A DNA stretch of 64,000 bases, from NCBI GenBank assembly GCA_023456105.1, contig JAEYAO010000105.1:1-64000 (forward strand), in the 5' to 3' direction. Shown piece by piece: positions 55,581 to 64,000 of this stretch. Position 1 is the first letter of the stretch, and every line of letters begins with the position of its first letter. Under the pieces are notes generated by a model. It was not told where the DNA came from. It made no database searches and was given only the letters and a program-made list of their open reading frames with translations. The DNA comes from Pseudomonadota bacterium. Lineage in GTDB: Bacteria > Pseudomonadota > Alphaproteobacteria > Caulobacterales > Caulobacteraceae. A program made the translations under genes and the position numbers.

Positions 55581-56930
55581 CTAGCGCGGCGAGCGCGCGT
55601 AGAGGTCGGCCGAGGCGCGCTCCAGCAGAGCGGCGGGGTTCTCGCCTACGCCGAGCTGGGCGCAGCCGACGTCGAAGTCGACCACGAACGGCGATCGGTC
55701 CGGTCCAGCGTCAAAGGCGGTGCAGCCGATCACCGCGGCGATCCGCTCGGCCGCCAGCCGCGCTTCGCCCGCGCGCGTGGCGGGCAGCGCCAGGGCGAAG
55801 ACCTCGGGCGCTAGGCGGGCGGCGGTGTCCTCGACACGCACCAGGCGCGACACCATGGCCCCGATCTGCGGCAGGGCCCGATCAAGCCAGCCCCCGGTGC
55901 GGGACGCCACCACGCTGTCGCTCTGCCGCACGCGCAGCACGCAGACCGAGAGCGGGCGCTGGCGAAGGCGCGCGGCCTGGGCGACGCGAGTCAGGTGGGC
56001 GGCGAAAAGCTGCGGCGTGAACAGGCCGGTCGAGGCGTCGGTCAGCCCCGATCCGCGTACGCCGTCCAGCGCCCGACGCGTCACCTGCTGGCGACGATGC
56101 GTGCGGGCGAGGCCCAGGATGCGGCCGGCGGTCTCGTCCTCGGGCGTATCGGAGGCGGCCACGTCGGCGAAGCCCCGCTGATAAAGCTCGCCCAGATCGA
56201 TTTCGGCCCGACCGCGCAAATAGAGCACCAATGGGATATGATAGAGGCGGGTGTTGCGCTTCATGCCCGAGGCGATCGACAGCGCTGGCGCATGATCATC
56301 GGCGCCCCACAGGACCGCCGCGTCAAAGGCGCTTTCGTGCAAATAGTCGAAGGCGGTGTAAGGCGTGGGGGCCGCCACCACCTCCGCGCCGCCGGCGGAA
56401 AGCGCGTTGGCGAGGGCGAGAAAGCGCCGATCGGCCGCGCCCGCCGCCAGGATGCGCAATGGACCGGCCGCCTCGTCCTCGATACGGCCCAGAGGTTCGC
56501 CGCGTTCGGCGAAGGTCAGCCGACGCAGGTGGAACTCCTCCTCGGCGATGGCGGCGCGTCCGAGTTGCTGAAGTCTCAGGGCCGCCTGCGCCGAGTGCGG
56601 CGTCGTGGACATGACGAGATCGGCGTCTGACTCTGCGTCTTCCGGCGCGCCGACCACCACGACAGGCAGGCGGCGGGGCTCGGCGGCCGCGCGAAAGGTC
56701 GCGATCACGCCAGGCGATAGCATCGCCGCATCGATGATGGCGGCTTCCAGCGGCAGGTCGGCGAGCGCGACGGCGGCCCCCTCGACGCTGTCCGACAACA
56801 CGGTGCGCCAGCCGAGGCCGTCCAGCCCGTAAGCCAGATCCGCCAGCCGGTCATCGACCGCCAGGACCAGCACGCGCGCGCTCGCGGGCGGGCTCTCGAT
56901 GTCGGAGGCCTCTATCAATCTGGTCGTCAT
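55581..56930 (-). CDS. popA: PopA-like c-di-GMP effector: two receiver-like domains and a degenerate GGDEF
   Basis: 449 aa. Two response-regulator-like domains (about 18-125 and 157-280) precede a GGDEF-family domain (about 295-447). The active loop normally reading GGDEF is A374-P-E-V-F378, so cyclase activity should be absent. The allosteric c-di-GMP I-site RxxD is intact as R365-V-E-D368. This architecture is that of Caulobacter PopA, which recruits the CtrA-degradation machinery on binding c-di-GMP. The symbol is by resemblance. Start at 56930 (MTTRLIEASD); a nearby ATG at 56951 is possible. Confidence 0.7.
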   Translation of the reverse strand: MTTRLIEASDIESPPASARVLVLAVDDRLADLAYGLDGLGWRTVLSDSVEGAAVALADLPLEAAIIDAAMLSPGVIATFRAAAEPRRLPVVVVGAPEDAESDADLVMSTTPHSAQAALRLQQLGRAAIAEEEFHLRRLTFAERGEPLGRIEDEAAGPLRILAAGAADRRFLALANALSAGGAEVVAAPTPYTAFDYLHESAFDAAVLWGADDHAPALSIASGMKRNTRLYHIPLVLYLRGRAEIDLGELYQRGFADVAASDTPEDETAGRILGLARTHRRQQVTRRALDGVRGSGLTDASTGLFTPQLFAAHLTRVAQAARLRQRPLSVCVLRVRQSDSVVASRTGGWLDRALPQIGAMVSRLVRVEDTAARLAPEVFALALPATRAGEARLAAERIAAVIGCTAFDAGPDRSPFVVDFDVGCAQLGVGENPAALLERASADLYARSPR

Positions 56931-57087
56931 CCGTGAACTGGCCGTCCGCATCTGAGCGCGAGCATAGCGAGCGCTTCCTTTACGAAGCAATGCCGTGGCC
57001 GACGTCCGGCCAATATGTCCCCAAGGCTTTGCGGCGGAGCGAATTGCGTTAGTTTGTCCGGCTGTTGCGCATCTCGCGGGGACCAGC

Positions 57088-58017
57088 TTGTTTTTTGGAC
57101 TAGGGGACGTCGCGCGGCTCGCCGGCCGGGCTTTCGCCCGCAGCTGGGGCCGCGACGTCATGCTCTATACGGGCGGGGTGTCGTTCTTCGCCCTGCTCGC
57201 GGTGTTTCCGGCGGTCGCGATCCTGATCGGCTTCTACAAGGCGGTGCTGTCGATCGGGCAGGTCAGCGAGCAGGCGTTCGCCCTGGCCGAGCTGATGCCG
57301 CACGCGGCGCAGGGCATATTCCGTGAGGAGATCGGACGGCTCGCCAACGCCTCGGCGCGCACCGTGTCGGCTCAAAGCGCCTTCGCCGTCCTGGTCGGCG
57401 CCTACGCCGCGCACCGGGGGTTCAAGGCGCTGCTGGCCGGGCTGAACCTGATCCATGACGAAACGGAGCCGCACGGCTTCTTCAAGTTCAACCTCCTGGC
57501 CTTTTTCGTCGCGGTGTTCGCCTTTGTGCTGTTCACCGTGGTGTCGGGGTCGGTGGTCACCCTTCGAATCTTGGGGCATGCCTCGGGCGAGGGGTCGTTG
57601 ATGGGGCTGGGCGTCCTGTTCGACGCCGTGGCGCCCTCGGCCGGACTGGTGGTCGGGCTGACGCTGCTCTACCGCTATGCCATGAGTCACCGGACGCCGG
57701 TGGCCTGGCTTCCGGCGGTGGTGGGCGGCTCGGTCGCCACCCTGATGTCGGTGGTGTCGTCGTGGTTGTGCGCCATCTATGTGGAGCAGATCGCGCCGCT
57801 GGGGGCGACCTACGGCTCGGTCGGCGCGGTGGTGGTGCTGCTGATCTGGCTGTCTTGGAACGTCAACGCCGTCTTCTATGGCGGGGCCTTCGCCACCGAG
57901 ATGGAGATCGCGAAGGCTCGGGCGGCGGAGAAGGCGCGCGATCCCGAAGATTCGGTGGTCAGCTTTCCATCGCGCGGGCGTCTGGCGCAGGGCCGGGATC
58001 CCCGCACTCGACCGTGA
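57088..58017 (+). CDS. YihY/virulence factor BrkB family membrane protein
   Basis: 309 aa as drawn, with about six membrane segments. 'WGRDVMLYTGGVSFFALLAVFPAV' and 'YVEQIAPLGATYGSVGAVVVLLIWL' are hallmark segments of the YihY family (once misnamed RNase BN). The cytoplasmic C-terminal tail is charged. Function in the envelope is unknown. I chose TTG 57088 because GGGGA lies 5 nt upstream and the DNA before it looks non-coding; a GTG at 56995 would add 31 residues. The 3' end overlaps the TusA-like gene on the other strand by 59 nt. Confidence 0.85.
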   Translation: MFFGLGDVARLAGRAFARSWGRDVMLYTGGVSFFALLAVFPAVAILIGFYKAVLSIGQVSEQAFALAELMPHAAQGIFREEIGRLANASARTVSAQSAFAVLVGAYAAHRGFKALLAGLNLIHDETEPHGFFKFNLLAFFVAVFAFVLFTVVSGSVVTLRILGHASGEGSLMGLGVLFDAVAPSAGLVVGLTLLYRYAMSHRTPVAWLPAVVGGSVATLMSVVSSWLCAIYVEQIAPLGATYGSVGAVVVLLIWLSWNVNAVFYGGAFATEMEIAKARAAEKARDPEDSVVSFPSRGRLAQGRDPRTRP

Positions 58018-58225
58018 GCGTCAGCACACCCGCGTCCTCGGTGACCGACAGCAGGCGGCCGCCGCGCTGAGCGAGGAGGTGCGGCGCATCGATCCGCGCC
58101 ATCGGGTCTGTCGCTAAAAGGATCAAACGATCGCCGGCCTGGGCCGCGCGCATCGCTTTCATCAGCTTCAGGGTCGGCACCGGACAGGCGTGGCCCCGCG
58201 CGTCGACGACGACGGGCGAACTCAC
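57959..58225 (-). CDS. TusA/SirA-like sulfurtransferase
   Basis: 88 aa with the C-P-x-P motif (C14-P-V-P) of TusA-family sulfur carriers, beta-alpha-beta-alpha-beta fold pattern. Relays persulfide sulfur to tRNA thiolation, molybdopterin or other pathways. GTG start at 58225 overlaps the stop of pncC (GTGA), so the two are cotranscribed. Its last 59 nt overlap the YihY-family gene. Confidence 0.87.
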   Translation of the reverse strand: MSSPVVVDARGHACPVPTLKLMKAMRAAQAGDRLILLATDPMARIDAPHLLAQRGGRLLSVTEDAGVLTLTVECGDPGPAPDARAMES

Positions 58226-58716
58226 GCGGCGGCGATCCGGGCGGCCAGCATATGCAACGCCTGCTCCACGCTGGCGAGACGCACACCCTCACGGCCGATG
58301 TCGCCGAACCGCGCGGCGTGGTGAACGACTCCGTCGGGGCCGGCCGCCGCGAAATGGACCAAGCCGACGGGCTTGTCCGCCGAGCCGCCGCCCGGCCCCG
58401 CGATCCCCGTCACCGCGACCGCAACCTGCGCCTGGGATCGTTGAAGCGCGCCTTCCGCCATAGCGCGGGCGACGGGTTCGGACACCGCGCCATGGACTCC
58501 GATCAGCGCGGCCGGAACCTCCAGCATCTGCGCCTTGGCTTCGTTGCTGTATGTGACGAAGCCGCGATCGACCACCGCGGACGAGCCCGCCACACCGGTC
58601 AGCGCCCCCGCGACCAGGCCGCCGGTGCAGCTTTCGGCCGTGGCCAGCATCAGCCCCTTGGCCGCAGCCGTCTCGATCACGCGGTGGGCCAAAGCTTCAA
58701 TGTCGTGCGGCGTCAT
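58222..58716 (-). CDS. pncC: CinA C-terminal domain protein, nicotinamide-nucleotide amidohydrolase
   Basis: 164 aa, the stand-alone CinA C-terminal domain that deamidates NMN to NaMN in pyridine nucleotide salvage. 'ATAESCTGGLVAGALTGVAG' and 'VAVTGIAGPGGGSADKPVG' are the two signature segments around the active-site Ser and Lys. First gene of a two-gene minus-strand unit with the TusA-like gene; ATG divergent from the next membrane protein across 39 bp. Confidence 0.92.
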   Translation of the reverse strand: MTPHDIEALAHRVIETAAAKGLMLATAESCTGGLVAGALTGVAGSSAVVDRGFVTYSNEAKAQMLEVPAALIGVHGAVSEPVARAMAEGALQRSQAQVAVAVTGIAGPGGGSADKPVGLVHFAAAGPDGVVHHAARFGDIGREGVRLASVEQALHMLAARIAAA

Positions 58717-58755
58717 GGCCTTTCTTATCCGGGGCGATCCGGTCTAACCAGCCTC

Positions 58756-61041
58756 ATGACCGACGCGGCCCTTTCTCCAGCACCGGCAAGACGACGGGGA
58801 TCGCAGACGCGCGTGCTGTTCGCCGCCGCGATCTTCACCTCGGCGGCGCTGGTCTTCACCGTCCAGCCCATGGTGACCAAGCTGGTGCTGCCGATGCTGG
58901 GCGGGTCGCCTTCGGTGTGGAACACCTCCATGGTGTTCTTTCAGGCGGCGCTACTGGTCGGCTACGCCTACGCCCACGGCCTGCAGCGGATGGGTTCGCT
59001 GAAGGCGCAGGCCGGCGTGCACCTGGCGCTTCTACTGGTCGCGGCGCTGTTTCTGCCGCTGAGGATCAGCGGCCTGCTGGGCGACCCCGATCCGAACGCG
59101 CCGATCGTCTGGCTGTTGGCGACGCTGGCGCTTTCGGTGGGCGCGCCGTTCGCGGTGCTGTCGGCGACGGCGCCCCTGATGCAGGCGTGGTTCGCGCGGC
59201 TGCGGGCGGGGCATGCGGACGGCGCCAACCCGTACGTTCTTTACGCCGCCTCCAACCTCGGCAGCTTTCTGGCCCTGCTCGCCTATCCGATCCTGATCGA
59301 GCCGCTGACGGCCCTGTCGGGCCAGCGGTGGGGGTGGAGCGGCGGCTACGGCCTGTTCGTGGTCATGGTCGCGGTGCTGGGCGCGGCGATCTGGAGACGG
59401 CGGGAGATCGCGGCGAGCGCGCCGGCGAGGCTGGCGGCCAGCCCGCCGATCCCCTGGCGCGAGAAGGGCGTGCTGGTGCTGCTGGCCGCCGCGCCCTCCA
59501 GCCTGATGCTGGGGGTCACGGCGCACCTGTCGGTGGATGTGGCGTCCGCGCCCTTCCTGTGGGTCGCGCCGCTCGCCCTGTATCTGCTGACCTTCGTGAT
59601 CGCCTTTTCGGCCCGGCCGGTCATTCCGTTCGAGACGACCCTGGTGCTTTCGGCGGCGCTGGGCGCGGCGGTGGTCAGCATGGCGGCGTTCAAGACCGGC
59701 GAGTGGGTGGTGCTGTTCGGCATGCACCTGCTGGCCTTCTTCTTTATCGCCTTGTTGTGCCATCAGCGACTGGCGCAGCGGCGTCCGGCGCCCGACCGGT
59801 TGACCGAGTTCTTTCTGCTGCTGTCGCTGGGCGGTGTCGTGGGCGGCGCGTTCAACGCCCTGCTGGCGCCGGTGCTGTTCAATACGGTGTGGGAGTATCC
59901 GCTGGTGCTGGTCCTGGTCGGACTGGCGCGGCCCTGGGACAAGGGGGCGCTGAGCCGGGTCGAGATCGCGGCGATTGCGCTGGGCGCCGTCATCATCCTG
60001 ACCCCGCCGATCGCGCTGGAGATCATCCGCTATCAGCCCGACATCCGGGCGGTGCTGAGCAACCAGGCGCTGATCCACATCTCGCAGCTGGTGTTCGGCC
60101 TGGGCGCCATTTGCGCCTTTCTGGTGCGGGACCGCGCGCCGGTCTTCACCCTGATGCTGGCCATGCTGACGGCTTCGGCGCACCACATCCCGCGCGGCTA
60201 TGAGTGGAACCTGTCGGAGCGCAGCTTCTTCGGCGTGATGCGCGTGGCGACGACCTATGACGCCAGACTGGGCGGCGACGTTCATGTGCTGATGCACGGC
60301 ACCACGCTGCACGGCGCGCAGCCGACCTCGCCTGTGTCGCGCTGCTCGCCCACCCTCTACTACGCCACGGGCACGCCGCTGGGGCAGGCGGCGCTGAAGA
60401 TCCAGGAGCGGCGTCCCAACGGTGCGAACATCGGCGTGGTCGGGCAGGGCTCGGGCGCCATGGCCGCCTACAAGCGGGCCGAGGATCGGCTGACCTTTTT
60501 CGAGATCGACCCGATGATGGATCGGCTGTCGCGCGATCCGCGCTGGTTCACCTTCATCTCAGACTGCGCGGACGGGCCGGTGCGTACGGTGTTGGGCGAT
60601 GCCCGTCTGACGCTGAACAAGGAGTCGGCGGGGTCGTACGACCTTCTGGTGATCGACGCCTTCTCCTCGGACGCGGTGCCGACGCACCTGCTGACCACCG
60701 AGGCGATCGCCGGCTACCTGCGCCTGCTGCGGCCGGAGGGAGCGGTGGTGCTGCACCTGTCGAACCGCAATCTGGAGATCACCCTGCCGGCGTCGGCGGC
60801 GGCGCAGACGCTGAATGCGCCCAGCCTGCACCAGGTGTTCATCGAGGATCCGGCCCAGCCGGACATGTCCGAAGCCTCGACGGAGGCGCTGGTGATCGCG
60901 CCGACGGAAGCCGGGCTCGCCGCCTTCCGCGCCGATCCGCGCTGGCGAACGCTCGCGCCGACCGAGGTGCGGCCCTGGACCGACGACTACGTCAATCTGT
61001 TCGGCTCTCTGGTGCGCCAGATGCGCTATGCGGCGGGCTGA
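58756..61041 (+). CDS. membrane protein with C-terminal spermidine-synthase-like domain
   Basis: 761 aa. Roughly residues 20-510 hold ten or more hydrophobic segments; '[23 protein letters not shown]' is typical of the fused MFS/spermidine-synthase family. Residues about 557-735 are a Rossmann methyltransferase-like domain ('[15 protein letters not shown]', 'TFFEIDPMM', '[18 protein letters not shown]'). Members are unlikely to make spermidine; their reaction is unknown. The ATG at 58756 is preceded by non-coding sequence; the longer frame is spurious. Its 3' end overlaps ispDF by 16 nt. Confidence 0.85.
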   Translation: MTDAALSPAPARRRGSQTRVLFAAAIFTSAALVFTVQPMVTKLVLPMLGGSPSVWNTSMVFFQAALLVGYAYAHGLQRMGSLKAQAGVHLALLLVAALFLPLRISGLLGDPDPNAPIVWLLATLALSVGAPFAVLSATAPLMQAWFARLRAGHADGANPYVLYAASNLGSFLALLAYPILIEPLTALSGQRWGWSGGYGLFVVMVAVLGAAIWRRREIAASAPARLAASPPIPWREKGVLVLLAAAPSSLMLGVTAHLSVDVASAPFLWVAPLALYLLTFVIAFSARPVIPFETTLVLSAALGAAVVSMAAFKTGEWVVLFGMHLLAFFFIALLCHQRLAQRRPAPDRLTEFFLLLSLGGVVGGAFNALLAPVLFNTVWEYPLVLVLVGLARPWDKGALSRVEIAAIALGAVIILTPPIALEIIRYQPDIRAVLSNQALIHISQLVFGLGAICAFLVRDRAPVFTLMLAMLTASAHHIPRGYEWNLSERSFFGVMRVATTYDARLGGDVHVLMHGTTLHGAQPTSPVSRCSPTLYYATGTPLGQAALKIQERRPNGANIGVVGQGSGAMAAYKRAEDRLTFFEIDPMMDRLSRDPRWFTFISDCADGPVRTVLGDARLTLNKESAGSYDLLVIDAFSSDAVPTHLLTTEAIAGYLRLLRPEGAVVLHLSNRNLEITLPASAAAQTLNAPSLHQVFIEDPAQPDMSEASTEALVIAPTEAGLAAFRADPRWRTLAPTEVRPWTDDYVNLFGSLVRQMRYAAG

Positions 61042-62180
61042 GGCGCGGGCAGTTCGATCGCGCAGACGGCCTGGGCGGCGAGGCCTTCGTTCCGCCCGGT
61101 AAAGCCCAGCCCTTCGGACGTAGTGGCCTTCACGCTGACGGCGTCCAGCGGCAGCTGAAGCAGATCGGCGATGCGCTCGCGCATGGCCAGCCGGTGTGGC
61201 TTCACCTTGGGCTGTTCGCAGATCAGGGTCACGTCGACATTGACGATCCGGCCGCCGCGCGCCGTGACCATGCCGGCCGCGTGCAGCAGGAACTGGTCGG
61301 AGGATGCGCCCTTCCACTTCGGATCGCTGGGCGGGAAGTGATCGCCGATGTCGCCCTCGGCCAAGGCGCCCAGGATGGCGTCGGTCAGGGCGTGGAGACC
61401 CGCGTCCGCATCCGAATGACCGATCAGCGTCTGGTCGTGCGGCACCTCGATCCCGCACAGCCACACAGATCCGCCCGGTCCCCAGCGATGCACGTCATAG
61501 CCCGAGCCGATGCGGGTCTGGCGGGGGATCAGGGCTTCGGCCACGGCGAAATCCTCAGGGTAGGTGAGTTTGAGCAGGCGGGTATCGCCCTCGATCAGTC
61601 GGACGGTTCCGCCGGCGGCCTGAACCACCGACGCCTCATCGGTAGGCGGCTCGGAGCGGGGCCAGGCGGCGTAGGCGCGCTCGATGACGCCGCGGCGAAA
61701 GGCTTGGGGCGTTTGGGCGCGCCACAGGCTTGCGCGATCCACGGCGCCCGCCATCACGCCGTCCGCATCCCCTCGACGCAAGCTGTCGGCGACGGCCAGG
61801 GCGGGCAGGGCGCCGTCGGCGTGGTCCAGCGCCCTGATCAAGCCCTCGATGATGTCCCGGGACAGAAGCGGGCGCGCCGCATCGTGGATCAGCACGGCTG
61901 CATCGGGCGCGCAGGTCAGCGCCGCCAGGCCAGAACGGACGGAATCGGCGCGCTCGATCCCGCCTGCGACAGCTCTCCACCCCGCCAGGCCGTGCAGCGC
62001 CTGCGCCATGCGCGCCTCGTCGCCGGGCGCGACAACGACCACGATTTCGCCGGCGCCCGCGCCCTGAAGAGCCTCCACCGACCAGCGCACAACGGGCTTG
62101 CCGGCCAGCAGCCGATACTGCTTGTCGCCGCCCGCGCGCGAGCCCGAGCCCGCCGCGACCACAATGGCTGAAAAGGTCAT
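61026..62180 (-). CDS. ispDF: bifunctional IspD/IspF of the MEP isoprenoid pathway
   Basis: 384 aa fusion. N-terminal CDP-ME synthase (IspD) with '[20 protein letters not shown]' and '[10 protein letters not shown]'. C-terminal MEcPP synthase (IspF) from about residue 222, with metal ligands D229 and H231 in 'GYDVHRW'. The two steps flank IspE. The fusion is common in alphaproteobacteria. Convergent with the spermidine-synthase-like gene and divergent from dusB across 65 bp. Confidence 0.96.
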   Translation of the reverse strand: MTFSAIVVAAGSGSRAGGDKQYRLLAGKPVVRWSVEALQGAGAGEIVVVVAPGDEARMAQALHGLAGWRAVAGGIERADSVRSGLAALTCAPDAAVLIHDAARPLLSRDIIEGLIRALDHADGALPALAVADSLRRGDADGVMAGAVDRASLWRAQTPQAFRRGVIERAYAAWPRSEPPTDEASVVQAAGGTVRLIEGDTRLLKLTYPEDFAVAEALIPRQTRIGSGYDVHRWGPGGSVWLCGIEVPHDQTLIGHSDADAGLHALTDAILGALAEGDIGDHFPPSDPKWKGASSDQFLLHAAGMVTARGGRIVNVDVTLICEQPKVKPHRLAMRERIADLLQLPLDAVSVKATTSEGLGFTGRNEGLAAQAVCAIELPAPQPAA

Positions 62181-62245
62181 GTCGGCCTTCTAGGCGGCGC
62201 GGTCGAGCTTGACGAGGGGGCGCGAAGGAGGGCGAAGAGGCGCGC

Positions 62246-63301
62246 ATGACCTCATCCCTTCAGATCGGCGACGTGACGATCCCCGGCCGCGTGCTGATGG
62301 CGCCGATGACCGGCGTGACCGACCTGCCCTTCCGTCAGGTCGCCTCGCGGCTGGGCGCCGCCTATGTGGCGACCGAGATGGTGGCCTCTGCCGAGCTGGC
62401 GCGGGGACGGCCGGACGTGGTGCGGCGCGCAGCGGTGGGCGAGGGGCTGCCGCTGACGGTGATCCAGCTGGTCGGGCGCGACCCGGAGGCGATGGCGGAG
62501 GGTGCGCGGATAGCCGAGGCCGCCGGCGCCGACATCGTCGACCTGAATTTCGGCTGCCCCGCCAAGGAGGTCACCGGCGTCGCCTCCGGCTCGGCCCTGA
62601 TGCGCACGCCCGACCTCGCACGGCGGATCATGGAGGCGGTGGTCGGCGCGACTGCGCGGCCCGTGACGGTCAAGATGCGGCTCGGCTGGGACGACGACAG
62701 CCGCAACGCGCCCGAGCTCGCGCGCGCGGCCGAGACGATCGGCGTGAAGGCGGTGACCGTGCACGGCCGCACCCGCAAGCAGTTCTACACTGGTCTGGCG
62801 GATTGGGACGCGGTGGGCGAGGTCAAGGCCGCGGTGTCCATCCCCGTGATCGTCAACGGCGACATCCTGACGGCGGAGGATGCGCGCGAGGCGCTGAGCC
62901 GCTCGGGCGCCGACGCCCTGATGCTGGGGCGCGGAGTCTATGGCCGACCGTGGCTGGCGTCGCATCTGGATCAGGCGCTGATCGACGAAACGCGGCTGCG
63001 TGAGCCGGATCGGGAGGAGCGGCTGGGCATCGTGGTCGAGCATCTGCGCGCCTCTGTCGCCTTCTACGGCCTGCCGCTGGGTCTGAAGATGTTCCGCAAG
63101 CACCTGGGCTGGTACATCGAGCAGGCGCCGTGGCCTGAAGGCGCCGCCGACCGACGCGCGGCCAAGGCCTCGCTCTGCCGGCTGGAAACGCCCGGCGAGG
63201 TGGAGGCCGCGCTTTCGGCGCTCTGGCGGCAAGAAATGGCGCAAACGCGCAACTCTGCTGTTGAAAGCGGGCAACAGGTGTCGGAAACTGCCATGGCATG
63301 A
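62246..63301 (+). CDS. dusB: tRNA-dihydrouridine synthase B
   Basis: FMN enzyme of 351 aa that reduces uridine in the tRNA D-loop. '[14 protein letters not shown]' at the N-terminus, catalytic C104 in 'NFGCPAKEV', 'KMRLGWDD' and the FMN-binding 'RGVYGRPWL'. Also known as nifR3 in alphaproteobacteria, where it precedes ntrBC. Here the stop overlaps the ATG of an NtrY-like kinase (ATGA at 63298-63301). Confidence 0.95.
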   Translation: MTSSLQIGDVTIPGRVLMAPMTGVTDLPFRQVASRLGAAYVATEMVASAELARGRPDVVRRAAVGEGLPLTVIQLVGRDPEAMAEGARIAEAAGADIVDLNFGCPAKEVTGVASGSALMRTPDLARRIMEAVVGATARPVTVKMRLGWDDDSRNAPELARAAETIGVKAVTVHGRTRKQFYTGLADWDAVGEVKAAVSIPVIVNGDILTAEDAREALSRSGADALMLGRGVYGRPWLASHLDQALIDETRLREPDREERLGIVVEHLRASVAFYGLPLGLKMFRKHLGWYIEQAPWPEGAADRRAAKASLCRLETPGEVEAALSALWRQEMAQTRNSAVESGQQVSETAMA

Positions 63302-64000
63302 CGGACACGCCCGCAGTCGTGACTTCTGAGGCCGACGCCGATCTGGCGCACGGGTCGTTCTGGGGTCGACTGCAGCACGGGCGGGCTCGCAACGCCTTCG
63401 CAGCCGCCTATGCGGTGGCGGCCCTGGTGACCGCCGCCAGCATCTGGCTGTTCGCCGTCGCGCCCAGCGCCTCGGGCGGCGCGCGGGCGGCGGCCGGCGA
63501 CATCGTGCTGTACGTGCTGTTCGCCAATCTTGTCTTGATCGGCGTGCTGGCGGCCCTGCTTGGACGGCGCGTGCTGGCCCTGGCGAGGAGCCGGCAGGAG
63601 GCGGGAGCGCGGCTGCACCTGCGCTTTGTGGCCTTGTTCTCCGCCGTGGCCGTCGCGCCGGCCATCCTGATCGCCCTGATCTTCGGCATGTTGGTCAACC
63701 GTGGTGTCGACCAGTGGTTCAGCCAGAACGTCCAGGCCTCGGTCGAGAACGGAGCCGAGATCGGGCGGGCCTATATCGGCGACGTGTCCGCCGCCATGGA
63801 TGCCGACCTCCTGACCATCGCGGACCAGCTGGACAGTGCCCGTCCGCTGTTCGAACAACGCATCCAGTTTTCGGATGCGCTGGCCCAGGTCGGGCAGATC
63901 TTCGGCTATCCGGCGATCTACATCCTGAACGGGGAAGGCGAGGTGCTGGCGCGGGGCGAGCAGCCCGGCGCGCCGCCTTACCTGTCCCCGCCGCGTTCTG
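63298..64000 (+). CDS. ntrY: NtrY-like sensor histidine kinase, N-terminal part (runs off window)
   Basis: 234 residues are visible. It begins [15 protein letters not shown], with membrane segments at about 33-55, 67-90 and 108-132, followed by a periplasmic sensor region. '[19 protein letters not shown]' and '[12 protein letters not shown]' are typical of NtrY. The HAMP, PAS and kinase domains lie beyond the edge. NtrY signals to NtrX in nitrogen and redox control. The start overlaps the dusB stop by 4 nt. Confidence 0.85.
   Translation, partial: MTDTPAVVTSEADADLAHGSFWGRLQHGRARNAFAAAYAVAALVTAASIWLFAVAPSASGGARAAAGDIVLYVLFANLVLIGVLAALLGRRVLALARSRQEAGARLHLRFVALFSAVAVAPAILIALIFGMLVNRGVDQWFSQNVQASVENGAEIGRAYIGDVSAAMDADLLTIADQLDSARPLFEQRIQFSDALAQVGQIFGYPAIYILNGEGEVLARGEQPGAPPYLSPPRS

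Noticed and set aside
1..64000. CRISPR arrays, tRNA or rRNA genes, insertion sequences, prophage or replication origin
   Set aside because: No spaced direct repeats, cloverleaf, rRNA-like stretch, transposase or integrase motif was found by reading.

Overview
The window is high-GC DNA read as a chromosomal segment of an alphaproteobacterium, most likely Caulobacteraceae and Brevundimonas-like. The basis is the gene content and order: mreC-mreD-mrdA-rodA, cysE followed by a DUF3126 gene, a fused ispDF next to dusB and ntrY, a PopA-like degenerate GGDEF protein beside mfd, and many 4-nt stop/start overlaps with GTG or TTG starts. No rRNA, tRNA, IS element, phage gene or CRISPR array was seen. 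The genus is an inference from content, not from a marker gene.

Layout. 1-3834: cell-elongation operon (mreC tail, mreD, mrdA, rodA). 3875-10627: housekeeping genes (Nudix hydrolase, cysE, DUF3126, an Ala/Pro/Lys-rich protein, prmA, an SDR, a Xaa-Pro aminopeptidase, a LuxR-type regulator). 10628-11490: a low-coding stretch with the wreck of an RTX-type gene. 11491-15523: a GH1-like protein and a glycosyltransferase/UDP-galactopyranose mutase fusion broken by a one-base frameshift. 15543-17380: an Lrp/AsnC regulator divergent from a D-amino-acid dehydrogenase. 17374-30726: a complete glycogen and trehalose block, glgC-glgA on the minus strand and glgB-glgX-treZ-malQ-treY on the plus strand, closed by a strong hairpin.

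30768-45467 is the most unusual part: a divergent 13-gene glycan locus. The minus arm is ino1, a histidine phosphatase, a CmoB-like methyltransferase, a glycosidase-like protein and ugd, each overlapping the next by 4 nt. The plus arm is two NAD-dependent sugar epimerases, a GT4 glycosyltransferase, two CgeB-like proteins, a CgeB/UDP-glucuronate decarboxylase fusion, a medium-chain dehydrogenase and a Gfo/Idh/MocA oxidoreductase. The 266-bp region between the arms holds a 13-bp inverted repeat. The enzymes predict myo-inositol-3-phosphate, UDP-glucuronate and UDP-xylose supply, with four predicted glycosyltransferase modules. This suggests an inositol- and/or xylose-containing surface glycan or glycolipid. 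I know no characterised pathway with this exact composition. The glycosidase-like protein appears to be a circularly permuted TIM barrel.

45537-64000 returns to housekeeping: rlpA, tmk, holB, tatD, a metallo-beta-lactamase-fold gene, recG, sdhE, mfd, a PopA-like c-di-GMP effector, a YihY-family membrane protein, a TusA-like protein, pncC, a membrane protein with a spermidine-synthase-like domain, ispDF, dusB and the start of ntrY. ntrY follows dusB directly, without the ntrBC pair usual at this place in alphaproteobacteria.

Working together, GlgC, GlgA and GlgB build glycogen. GlgX, TreY, TreZ and MalQ debranch it and convert it to trehalose. The neighbouring locus would draw on the same hexose-phosphate pool (glucose-6-phosphate for Ino1, UDP-glucose for Ugd). 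A role in desiccation or osmotic stress and cell-surface sugar coating is plausible but inferred.
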